This document shows, in pieces, positions 1 through 7,011 of a stretch of 7,670 nucleotides of DNA (position 1 is the stretch's first letter; the number at the start of each line of letters is the position of its first letter). This stretch comes from BRH-c32 sp041674625 (lineage in GTDB: Bacteria > Bacteroidota > Ignavibacteria > Ignavibacteriales > Melioribacteraceae): contig JBAYVI010000150.1 in the NCBI GenBank assembly GCA_041674625.1, positions 1 to 7,670 on the forward strand. The letters are read 5' to 3'. The notes under the pieces were generated by a model. The model had not been told where the DNA came from. It did no database searches and saw only the letters and a list, made by a program, of their open reading frames with translations. The position numbers and the translations under genes are program-made.

Positions 1-104
1 TAAAATTATCAAATATTTTGTAAATATATTTAAGTATTGTTAAGCAGAAATTAAATTCTATTGAAGGTAATTGTAAGTTGGAATTTGAGTTTGTGATTTA
101 GGAG

Positions 105-158
105 AAAAAAATCCCAGAAACGGCAGACTTCCTAATAGTCTGTCTTATCCACCGTTTC
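105..158 (-). terminator. Bulged intrinsic terminator candidate after the TetR gene
   Basis: In the transcript direction, GAAACGG (from 152-158) pairs perfectly with CCGTTTC (from 117-123). Nested inside, CAGACT (137-142) pairs with AGTCTG (124-129) around a 7-nt loop. A 9-nt one-sided bulge (143-151) separates the two stems on the upstream arm, while the downstream arms are contiguous. Seven U residues (from 105-111) follow after a 5-nt spacer. The position, 19 bases past the TetR stop, suits the end of the whole minus-strand run. The bulge and the gap before the U tract are not textbook, so a conserved structured RNA or repeat unit is an alternative. No U tract follows on the plus strand, so it does not look bidirectional. 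Confidence 0.6.
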
Positions 159-176
159 ATAGGAGGGTGTGTGTGT

Positions 177-776
177 TTAATTTCGAGTGTGTTTCATTAT
201 TCCGTGTAGTAGTAAGTTCTTTACTGTGCTGCTGATTTTCTTTATGCCTATCTTTTTAGGGTCTTCTGCCCATACATGTAGCAAATATCTAATAGCACCA
301 AAAATGAAATTTCTAAAAACATTTAGGTCTATTTCTTTTCTAAATAATCCTTTTGCGATCCCTTCTTTCAGTACAGCCTCAGCAAAATCAAGGAATTTTT
401 CATAGTAATCATTAAATCTATATTCACCGAGACGAATAATATTATTTTGCTCATTAACGAAAACAACAGCCAAAGATGGATTGCCTGAGAATACTTCAAA
501 AACCATATCTACCATTAATTCAACTTTCTCATCGGGTTGCAATTCATTATTATCAGAGACAATTTTTAATTTCTCAAATAAATCTTGCCATAACGTATCG
601 AATATATTAAAGAGTATGTCTTCCTTATTCTTATAATAGACATAAACGCTGCCAGTAGCTACATTCGCTTTTTTAGCAATAGTAGAAATTTTAGCATTAT
701 GATATCCGAACTCGGCAAAAACTTTAACTGCCGCTTCTATTATATCTTTCTCTTTATGTCCTTCTTTTAGTCTCAT
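177..776 (-). CDS. TetR/AcrR-family transcriptional regulator, FadR-like
   Basis: A 199-residue one-component repressor of typical TetR length. Residues about 10-56 form the N-terminal DNA-binding domain: IIEAAVKVFAEFGYH, then the helix-turn-helix ISTIAKKANVATGSVYVYY and the KNKEDIL segment that begins helix 4. Residues about 75-195 are the variable all-helical ligand and dimerisation domain. By memory comparison the pattern (GYH..., TGSVYVYYKNKEDIL, then LAVVFVNEQNN about 100 residues in) resembles Bacillus FadR/YsiA, which binds long-chain acyl-CoA. I could not align it. The ATG at 776 follows the ATPase gene by 69 nt with no clear Shine-Dalgarno, which is common in Bacteroidota. The gap holds a promoter candidate and a palindrome, suggesting autorepression. 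It may also control the transporter or distant genes; its ligand is unknown. TetR family is secure, the FadR subgroup is tentative. Confidence 0.93.
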   Translation of the reverse strand: MRLKEGHKEKDIIEAAVKVFAEFGYHNAKISTIAKKANVATGSVYVYYKNKEDILFNIFDTLWQDLFEKLKIVSDNNELQPDEKVELMVDMVFEVFSGNPSLAVVFVNEQNNIIRLGEYRFNDYYEKFLDFAEAVLKEGIAKGLFRKEIDLNVFRNFIFGAIRYLLHVWAEDPKKIGIKKISSTVKNLLLHGIMKHTRN

Positions 777-781
777 TTATC

Positions 782-801
782 TTTAATGAATATTGATTCA
801 A
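782..801. promoter_or_regulatory. Palindromic operator candidate (FadR-box-like)
   Basis: The 20-bp element TTTAATGAATATTGATTCAA is an imperfect palindrome centred on AAT/ATT: 8 of 10 base pairs are symmetric, with mismatches at 784/799 and 788/795. It ends 5 nt before the TetR start codon and overlaps the -7 box candidate, a good place for autorepression. Positions 783-800 agree at 16 of 18 places with the B. subtilis FadR (YsiA) box as I recall it, TGAATGANTANTCATTCA. The surrounding DNA is very AT-rich, so part of the symmetry could be chance. Confidence 0.45.
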
Positions 802-829
802 AAATAATAAACAGTTTTTCAAAAAGCAA
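799..829 (-). promoter_or_regulatory. Bacteroidota-type promoter candidate for the TetR gene
   Basis: Read on the minus strand, TTG (827-829) is followed by exactly 20 nt and then TATTTTTG (799-806). This fits the known Bacteroidota housekeeping promoter pattern of a -33 TTG and a -7 TAnnTTTG. Transcription would start a few bases downstream, inside the palindrome at 782-801, leaving a short leader. The TetR gene could therefore be expressed apart from the transporter genes. The call rests on consensus matching in AT-rich DNA, and it is uncertain that this lineage uses the pattern. Confidence 0.42.
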
Positions 830-845
830 TATTTTTGTTTAATAT

Positions 846-1946
846 CTAACTTTTTATTGCATTTCCTGTTTCTTTATCAAAAAAGTGGAGTTTGTTTAGC
901 CTTAGATACAGATTATACGGCATTCCAACTTTAGGTAAATCCTGTGTAATCAGTCGTGCTATTACTGGATGACTCTCTATTGATGTATATACAAATATCT
1001 CATTCCCCATCGGTTCAACAACATCTAATGTACATTGTAAAAGTTGGAGAGTTTCGCTATCTGTATGTTTGCATAGTATATCTTCAGGTCTAATTCCGAG
1101 TGTTACTTCCTTACCTACGGCTTTCTTTAGGAACGATAATGATTCTCCCAAATTCATTGCTACAGTTCCATTCATCGTTACAAATTGAAGTCTTCCTGAA
1201 TCAGTAATCTTTCCATCAATGAAATTCATTGCTGGACTTCCGATAAATCCGGCTACAAATATATTTGTTGGGAAATTATATAGATTAAGAGGATTATCGA
1301 TCTGCTGAATTAGACCATCTTTCATTACAACAATCCTATCCCCCATCGTCATTGCTTCTGTTTGATCATGAGTTACATAAACAATTGTTGCCTGCAATCT
1401 TTTATGAAGTTTCGATATTTCTGTTCGCATTTGCACACGAAGTTTGGCATCCAAATTACTTAGTGGTTCATCGAAGAGAAATACTTTCGGCTGTCTTACT
1501 ATCGCTCTTCCTACCGCCACACGCTGTCTCTGTCCACCTGATAATGCTTTCGGTTTGCGTTCTAAATATTCTACAATACCAAGTATCTCTGCCGCATCCA
1601 TTACTCTCTTTTTGATTTCGTTCTTATCGACTTTTCTTAGCTTTAATCCAAATGCCATATTCTCATAAACAGTCATATGAGGATAAAGTGCATAATTCTG
1701 AAATACCATTGCTATATCACGATCTTTCGGAGATACATCATTCACTAATCGATCATCGATATATAATTCACCCGATGAAATTTCTTCCAACCCAGCAATC
1801 ATTCTTAAAGTTGTCGATTTACCACAACCCGAAGGTCCTACTAACACAACAAACTCTTTATCATTAATTTCAAAACTTGCTTTATCTACGGCAGGTTTTT
1901 TACCTTCATAAAATTTAGTGATATTTTCTAATTTAACTGATGCCAT
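846..1946 (-). CDS. Carbohydrate ABC importer ATP-binding subunit (MalK/UgpC/MsmX type)
   Basis: A 366-residue cytoplasmic ATPase that powers the sugar importer, with all catalytic motifs intact: Walker A GPSGCGKST (37-45), Q-loop Q83, signature LSGGQ (135-139), Walker B VFLFDE (155-160) and switch histidine H193. Residues from about 235 form the C-terminal OB-fold/TOBE regulatory domain of the CUT1 subfamily, including the GIRPEDI motif near 285. Length matches MalK/UgpC (about 360-370). The ATG at 1946 lies 4 nt after the permease stop. A good Shine-Dalgarno, AAAGGA (1954-1959), ends the permease reading frame 7 nt before the ATG, so translation is probably coupled. Many CUT1 importers borrow a shared MsmX-like ATPase; this one has its own next to the permeases. 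Sugar specificity cannot be read from this subunit. Confidence 0.97.
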   Translation of the reverse strand: MASVKLENITKFYEGKKPAVDKASFEINDKEFVVLVGPSGCGKSTTLRMIAGLEEISSGELYIDDRLVNDVSPKDRDIAMVFQNYALYPHMTVYENMAFGLKLRKVDKNEIKKRVMDAAEILGIVEYLERKPKALSGGQRQRVAVGRAIVRQPKVFLFDEPLSNLDAKLRVQMRTEISKLHKRLQATIVYVTHDQTEAMTMGDRIVVMKDGLIQQIDNPLNLYNFPTNIFVAGFIGSPAMNFIDGKITDSGRLQFVTMNGTVAMNLGESLSFLKKAVGKEVTLGIRPEDILCKHTDSETLQLLQCTLDVVEPMGNEIFVYTSIESHPVIARLITQDLPKVGMPYNLYLRLNKLHFFDKETGNAIKS

Positions 1947-1950
1947 AATT

Positions 1951-2772
1951 TTATCCTTTAACGCTTCCGAGCATTATACCTTTTATATAATATTTTTGTA
2001 GAGCTAAAAATACAACAATAACGGGAATTATCGTAATTACGGAACCCGCCATCATTAATTCTGTATCTTGTGTGTGTTCACCCATTAAATTAGCAAGTGC
2101 TACGGGTAAAGTGTACATAGAGGAATCCGTCATAACTATAAGAGGCCAGAGGAAATCATTCCAAGTTCCCATAAATGTAAATATTCCCAATGTTACCAAA
2201 ATCGGTTTACAAAGCGGTAGTATAACTTTCCAATAAATCTGGATCTCCGTACCACCATCCATTCTCGCAGCTTCAATTAAACTATCAGGAATCGAGAGAG
2301 CATATTGCTTGATAAGAAATATTCCGAATATCGAAGCCATACCCGGTATTAATATTGCCCAATACGTATTTATCAAGCCCATATTTTTCAGCATCAAAAA
2401 CACAGGAAGCATCGTTACTTGCCCAGGTATAACCATCGCACTAAGTAATGAATTAAATATCTGCTTCTTTCCTTTGAACGCCATCTTTGCAAAAGCGTAT
2501 CCTGACATTGAATTTATTATCAATGAAATAAATGTTACTCCAACACTTATAACTAAACTATTAATCAAATAACCCGTGAGATTTAGACGAGTGAATAATG
2601 TAATATAGTGAGTAAGAACAAATTCATCAGGAATTAATTTGGGCGGATAAACATTTGCTTCGCCCGATTTCATAAACGAAGCAAAAACCATCCATACGAA
2701 AGGCATGAGAGACATAAACGCAATTATAGATGCCGTTAATAACACTAATATTTTTTTTAATCTTTCACTCAT
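1951..2772 (-). CDS. Carbohydrate ABC importer permease, MalG-like (CUT1)
   Basis: An inner-membrane permease of about 273 residues with roughly six hydrophobic helices: near residues 9-32, 70-92, 108-130, 138-156, 188-208 and 242-262. The cytoplasmic EAA loop (EAARMDGG...ILP, about 167-186) is the docking site for the ATPase. It has the short N-terminal region and the length typical of MalG/LacG/UgpE proteins. I start it at the ATG at 2772, not at the in-frame TTG at 2775. The ATG overlaps the upstream permease stop by 8 bp in the sequence ATGAGTGA, and AAGGTG lies about 10 nt before it. The overlap implies translational coupling with its heterodimer partner. The substrate is presumably an oligosaccharide, judged from the neighbours only. 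Confidence 0.95.
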   Translation of the reverse strand: MSERLKKILVLLTASIIAFMSLMPFVWMVFASFMKSGEANVYPPKLIPDEFVLTHYITLFTRLNLTGYLINSLVISVGVTFISLIINSMSGYAFAKMAFKGKKQIFNSLLSAMVIPGQVTMLPVFLMLKNMGLINTYWAILIPGMASIFGIFLIKQYALSIPDSLIEAARMDGGTEIQIYWKVILPLCKPILVTLGIFTFMGTWNDFLWPLIVMTDSSMYTLPVALANLMGEHTQDTELMMAGSVITIIPVIVVFLALQKYYIKGIMLGSVKG

Positions 2773-3646
2773 CAATCTTTTGCACCTTAAATTGGATTAA
2801 TGTTCCAATGAGTATTATAATAAATAACATAAATGCGAGTGCAGTAGAATAACCGATATTCCACCATCTAAAACCTTCTTGGTACATATAATAAACTATA
2901 CTTAGCGTGCTATTTAGCGGTCCTCCCTGTGTCATTATATAAGGTTCGGCAAATAGCTGGAAGTAACCGATCATCGTAATCACACTTATAAATAATGTAG
3001 TTGGTGCAAGCATTGGAATAGTAATACTTTTAAACTTCTGCCATCCGCTCGCCCCTTCAATACTTGCCGCTTCGTAAAGTTCTTCAGGAATATTTTGCAA
3101 TCCTGCAATAAATATTATCATATTGTATCCAAAATTTTTCCATACTGCCATAAGTATAATTGCGGGCATTGCTAAATTCGGATCACCAAGCCAATCAAAT
3201 GGACCTACACCAATAAAACTAAGTACGTAATTAAGTAATCCAAATCGTGGATGATATATATATCGCCATACTATCGATACTGCCACAAGGGTTGTAACAA
3301 CAGGTAGAAAATATACTAACCGGAATAACCCTTTCCATTTTATATATTTTGAGTTGAGTAGCATTGCTGTTCCTAAAGAAACACCTACCGAAAGTGGACC
3401 ACCCAAGAGAACAAAATAAAATGTGTTTTTAAGTGCTGTCCAGAATAAAGGGTCATTTATAAGATCACTGTAATTTTTTAATCCGACATATCGTAAATAT
3501 TCCCAACTGCCTAATGAATAGATATCAAAATCTGTAAAACTTAGTGAAAACGCAGCGACAACAGGAATAAAGAAGAATAAAGTTATAACTCCTAATGAAG
3601 GTCCAAGAAATAATAATAATGCGCTGAATTTTGTTTTTGCTTTCAT
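2765..3646 (-). CDS. Carbohydrate ABC importer permease, MalF-like (CUT1)
   Basis: A 293-residue inner-membrane permease, the first half of the translocation channel. Hydrophobic helices lie near residues 10-33, 72-97, 109-130, 158-182, 213-235 and 265-287. The EAA loop (EAASIEGASGWQ...IP, about 192-212) contacts the ATPase, and the following AEPYIMTQGGP segment (234-243) is characteristic of MalF/LacF/UgpA-type subunits. Length fits the short MalF-like class, without the large extra periplasmic loop of E. coli MalF. The ATG at 3646 directly follows the TAA of the binding-protein gene with no base between them. The 3' end overlaps the MalG-like gene, so the three genes form one translationally coupled unit. 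Confidence 0.95.
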   Translation of the reverse strand: MKAKTKFSALLLFLGPSLGVITLFFFIPVVAAFSLSFTDFDIYSLGSWEYLRYVGLKNYSDLINDPLFWTALKNTFYFVLLGGPLSVGVSLGTAMLLNSKYIKWKGLFRLVYFLPVVTTLVAVSIVWRYIYHPRFGLLNYVLSFIGVGPFDWLGDPNLAMPAIILMAVWKNFGYNMIIFIAGLQNIPEELYEAASIEGASGWQKFKSITIPMLAPTTLFISVITMIGYFQLFAEPYIMTQGGPLNSTLSIVYYMYQEGFRWWNIGYSTALAFMLFIIILIGTLIQFKVQKIDE

Positions 3647-4918
3647 TTATTCTTTACCCAACATCCATCTTCTTTTTTCAAGAATTTTATTTACATCATT
3701 ATCTAATTCTTTTAGTGCTTTAGATATTTCTTTTTTGCCTCTCGCAGTCTGCTCCGCATATTGCTGAATTTTAGATGATACTATCTGTTCCCATTCCGGT
3801 ATTTTTGGTGTCGGGACTGTATTATTTAATTGAGTATAAAAAGCACTCATATATTTATTAGATGTGAAAGTGGAATCTTCCCAAACTGATTTTACTGCCG
3901 GAAGTGAAGAAACCAAATTATAAAATTTTAATTGAACATCAGGTCTCGAAAGGAACTCAATAAATTTCCATGCTACTTTTTTGTTTTTTGAAAATTTATT
4001 TAGAACTAAACTTGCACCACCCGCTAATGATTTGCCCGGATAAGTAGAATCAGGTGATGGTAATGGAGCTGTCATCCAATCATCTTGAAGATCTTTAGGG
4101 AATCGATTTTTCATCTCTGTTACGTTCCAAGGTCCCGTAATATAAAAAGTAAAATACCCTTCACCGAATGCTTGATATAAATTCAATACCTGCTGTAAAT
4201 CGGTAGGAGCAAGCCCTTCTTTATAAAACTTCATTAAGTACAAATATGCATCCGTAAACTTTTTACCTGAGAAATTTCCGTAAGTGCTATTATCTTTTAG
4301 TAAATCTGCCCCATTCTGAACACCGAATAAAATAAAGGGTAACCATTCATTTGTTGGAATAAAAAATGGAAAGGTCTTCGAGTATTTTGGAAGTTTTTTT
4401 ATCACCTTACTCATTTCGTAAAGTTCATCCCAAGTCTTAGGAGCATTCGTAAAGCCCGCTTCTTTAATAATATCAGTACGGTAAAATAAAACTCTCGTAT
4501 CGACATACCAAGGAATTCCATATAAAGTAGTATCTAAAACATTTGTATCCCAAATGCCTGAAAAATAATTTTCTTTATTTATAATTAATGATGAGTTTAC
4601 TAATGAATCGAGTGGTTGGATTGTACTAAGAGAATTAAATTCCGGGACCCATGTATTGCCTAATTGGAAAGCATCGGGCAGAGTTTCGCTTGCGAATGCT
4701 GTAATCAGTTTTTCATGTGCGGCAGTCCATGGTATCTGTTGAACTACAACTTTAACATTTGGATTTTCTTTTTCAAAATCAGGGACCAATCTCGAAACAT
4801 ATTCTCCTTCGACACCCATTGCCCAGAAATTAATCACTATTTTATTCTCATTCTTATCAGAACATGAAATAAAAATTAGAGATATAATAGTAATGACAGT
4901 AATGAAATTCTTTTTCAT
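3647..4918 (-). CDS. Extracytoplasmic sugar-binding lipoprotein (family 1 SBP)
   Basis: A 423-residue substrate-binding protein that captures sugar and delivers it to the two permeases. Residues 1-18 are a lipoprotein signal: KK at 3-4, a hydrophobic core, then the lipobox FISC with the acylated cysteine at 19. The mature start VINFWAMGVEGEYV, the segment FEKENPNVKVVVQQIPW and the later GGASLVLNKFSKNKKVAWKF are typical of the SBP_bac_1/UgpB/MalE-like fold. The aromatic-rich stretches (for example WVPEF, IPWYVDTRV and ITGPWNV) suit stacking against sugar rings. Most relatives anchor in the cytoplasmic membrane or inner leaflet, facing the periplasm. It is first of four tightly packed transporter genes and follows the glucanase after a 131-nt gap. 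A sophorooligosaccharide or other gluco-oligosaccharide is the inferred ligand; a different sugar cannot be excluded. Confidence 0.95.
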   Translation of the reverse strand: MKKNFITVITIISLIFISCSDKNENKIVINFWAMGVEGEYVSRLVPDFEKENPNVKVVVQQIPWTAAHEKLITAFASETLPDAFQLGNTWVPEFNSLSTIQPLDSLVNSSLIINKENYFSGIWDTNVLDTTLYGIPWYVDTRVLFYRTDIIKEAGFTNAPKTWDELYEMSKVIKKLPKYSKTFPFFIPTNEWLPFILFGVQNGADLLKDNSTYGNFSGKKFTDAYLYLMKFYKEGLAPTDLQQVLNLYQAFGEGYFTFYITGPWNVTEMKNRFPKDLQDDWMTAPLPSPDSTYPGKSLAGGASLVLNKFSKNKKVAWKFIEFLSRPDVQLKFYNLVSSLPAVKSVWEDSTFTSNKYMSAFYTQLNNTVPTPKIPEWEQIVSSKIQQYAEQTARGKKEISKALKELDNDVNKILEKRRWMLGKE

Positions 4919-5049
4919 TTAGACCAGATTCTGAGCCCGAAAAATATTAAAGATTAATTAAGGAAATATAACTGAAATAATTCAATATTAATTTCCAATT
5001 TAGTTAGATAATTTTTGTCTTTCTAAATAAATACATTTTTAAGTAAATA
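4919..5049 (-). promoter_or_regulatory. 131-nt leader/intergenic region before the transporter genes
   Basis: This is the only sizeable gap between the enzyme genes and the transporter genes, so it is the natural place for an internal promoter. It is very AT-rich. I found no convincing TTG-N20-TAnnTTTG pair: partial -7 matches occur on the minus strand, but none has a TTG at the right distance. No strong Shine-Dalgarno precedes the ATG at 4918. An AATATT-centred partial palindrome lies around 4977-4994. No rho-independent terminator is evident after the glucanase gene, so read-through from upstream is equally possible. Confidence 0.25.
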
Positions 5050-7005
5050 TTATTTTACTAACAACATCTTTCTTACTAGTGAAAAGCCATTTGTTTTTAT
5101 TTTATAAAAATATATTCCGCTTGATACCGCACTTCCATTGAAATCTTTCCCATTCCATGTTACCTTGTAATTACCAGCATTCTGTTCTGCATCAACCAAA
5201 GTATTTACTAACTGCCCAAGAGAATTATATACTTCGAGTTTTACTGCACCCGCTAATGGTAATGTGTAACTTATAGTTGTTGTTGGATTAAAAGGATTTG
5301 GGTAATTCTGTTCTAATTTGATTGAAGTCGGAATCTCTAAATTATTTATTGTTACAGAAGTTGTTGAATCAGCCACAAATCCGATCGCATCAATTGCCAA
5401 TTTTATTTCGGGATTTGACATGAAATTATTCCATAGTAATTGCGACCGATAATTCTCAATCATCACAATTATAGGTCCTTGATCTATCGCTAACCAGCCA
5501 TCTGAAAACCACTGTCCGCTTATATTAACCGATTTATAAGTTAAATTGAACGCATCCTTAAAACCATATTCACCCCATAGTTTTTCATTCCCATTTGCAT
5601 CAAATGCATAATTTCTATAAAATGCTTTCAATGCCGCTATTGATTCAGTCGGTGTATATGGCATTGAAGATAATGCTGCAGTCGGAGCTATCGTTCCATT
5701 GTCATTACCCGGTTCATGCGCTAAATATCCCTGCCCCGGAATTGAATAACTTGCTGTTAAACCCCATATTTCACCGTTATAACCAACCCTATGATTTGGA
5801 TTGACTACACTAAATGAATGATTTGCTAACGATTGATTTTTATTATGAGTAAAATAATTTATCCAATTACCATTTACTTGATGTTTTATATTCCGTGGAT
5901 CGAACCCTAAGAAAGAATAATGAGTAAAAAATAATGGTCCACCATATCCTGAACCTAAAATTAAAGGGAATCCATTAATTGTTCTTTCTTTATAAAAATT
6001 ATTCGCATCTCCTCCCCATCCCGAAGATACATAATAAGGATGAATACCATAATTTGAATTGACACTCATTTTATATCGAGCAACTGCCAATAGATACGGC
6101 ATAAATGTTTCATTCCACCCTTTTAAGGCCATATTCATTGAGAATTGATTTTGTGGAGACCAATGCCAAGTTAACCAATTCTGACCAACTTGTTTATACC
6201 AGCTCCATTCCACTTCATCCCAAATCTGAGTGATTTTTTCTCTTAATGATATTTCAGTCTGAGAATTTGAATTAAAATAAGCCTTAACTGTTAGTAGTCC
6301 TTGAAAAAGGAATGAACTCTCTACGAGGTCGCCTCCGTCATCTTTTGTAGAAAATGGAATTACTTTACCGGTAGTACCATTTAACCAATGTGGGAAAACT
6401 CCATGAAATCGATCTGCTTTATTTAATAAGAAATCTGAAATCTTTAATATTCTTTCTGCACCTTCTTCTCTCGAAATAAAACCGCGTTCCACTCCAACCG
6501 GTATCGACATTATTCCAAAACCGCTCCCACCAATTGTAGCGGTACGATCACCATTGTTAGGATGATATCTTTCTCTCATTAATCCTGAAACGGGATCAGC
6601 ATAGTTCCAGAAATATCTAAAAACTGCTCTCTGAATCATATCAAGAAAATCATTCTCTCCCATCTGTTGCGAAGATAAAAATATTTCATTGCTTGATTGT
6701 GATTCATTTCCACTTAGATCAATTGCAGAAATCTTATAAGTATAATTACTACCATTACCTACATAAACGGAGAAATAATTTTTCTCTTTTGGCTGAATTG
6801 TCTGGAAAATAAAAGCATCGCCGACTTTTTTATAAATTCTGTAACCCGCTAAATCACTTTCGTTGTTGCCATTCCATACTATATCAGAATGCAATTCATA
6901 ATTAATCGATTTTGCATTTTGAGGAATAGACGGAGGTGTCTTATCTTGTGCACAATTGATTGTAAATGATACTAATAAAAGAAAAACTATTTTTACTTTA
7001 TTCAT
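5050..7005 (-). CDS. T9SS-exported PF10091/GH144-type beta-1,2-glucanase (predicted), FN3-like N-terminus
   Basis: A 651-residue secreted enzyme with three parts. Residues 1-18 are a signal peptide ending in a loose lipobox (TINC, Cys18). Residues about 23-110 look like a fibronectin type III module (TPPSIP start; SDLAGYRIYKK; YTYKISAIDLSGNES). Residues about 117-545 match the (alpha/alpha)6 glucoamylase-like PF10091 family: FRYFWNYADPVSGL, ATIGGSGFG, the acidic motif DDGGDLVESSF (222-232) and GWNETFMPYLLA with Glu299. Characterised GH144 members of this family hydrolyse beta-1,2-glucan to sophorooligosaccharides. D222, D226, E229 and E299 are the catalytic-residue candidates. Residues about 560-651 are a T9SS type A sorting domain (NYPNPFNP, YNSLGQLV, SSGIYFYKI, RKMLLVK). 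The ATG at 7005 lies 6 nt after the upstream stop, with a close AGGA. PF10091 also holds enzymes of other specificity (GH189 and others), so the family call is strong and the substrate call moderate. Confidence 0.88.
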   Translation of the reverse strand: MNKVKIVFLLLVSFTINCAQDKTPPSIPQNAKSINYELHSDIVWNGNNESDLAGYRIYKKVGDAFIFQTIQPKEKNYFSVYVGNGSNYTYKISAIDLSGNESQSSNEIFLSSQQMGENDFLDMIQRAVFRYFWNYADPVSGLMRERYHPNNGDRTATIGGSGFGIMSIPVGVERGFISREEGAERILKISDFLLNKADRFHGVFPHWLNGTTGKVIPFSTKDDGGDLVESSFLFQGLLTVKAYFNSNSQTEISLREKITQIWDEVEWSWYKQVGQNWLTWHWSPQNQFSMNMALKGWNETFMPYLLAVARYKMSVNSNYGIHPYYVSSGWGGDANNFYKERTINGFPLILGSGYGGPLFFTHYSFLGFDPRNIKHQVNGNWINYFTHNKNQSLANHSFSVVNPNHRVGYNGEIWGLTASYSIPGQGYLAHEPGNDNGTIAPTAALSSMPYTPTESIAALKAFYRNYAFDANGNEKLWGEYGFKDAFNLTYKSVNISGQWFSDGWLAIDQGPIIVMIENYRSQLLWNNFMSNPEIKLAIDAIGFVADSTTSVTINNLEIPTSIKLEQNYPNPFNPTTTISYTLPLAGAVKLEVYNSLGQLVNTLVDAEQNAGNYKVTWNGKDFNGSAVSSGIYFYKIKTNGFSLVRKMLLVK

Positions 7006-7011
7006 TACATC

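Noticed and set aside
161..235. Plus-strand AGGAGG followed by a GTG run and a short reading frame of about 20 codons from 173.
   Set aside because: It lies antisense to the end of the TetR gene, the GT run gives several equivalent starts, and the frame stops at 233 after an unremarkable hydrophobic peptide. There is no plus-strand promoter or neighbour to support it.
1352..1867. Several plus-strand open frames of 70-90 codons opposite the ATPase gene, and similar ones opposite the permease, binding-protein and glucanase genes.
   Set aside because: They are antisense to strongly conserved protein families, overlap one another, have no recognisable domains, and are explained by the codon use of the minus-strand genes.
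2773..2775. TTG at 2775 as the start of the MalG-like permease.
   Set aside because: The next codon is an ATG (2772) that gives the classic ATGAGTGA stop-start overlap; the TTG adds one residue and has no better ribosome-binding context.
5042..5059. Inverted repeat AGTAAA/TTTACT around the glucanase stop codon as a terminator.
   Set aside because: The stem is only 6 bp and nearly all A-T, and no proper U tract follows on the minus strand. It would not be stable enough to stop transcription.
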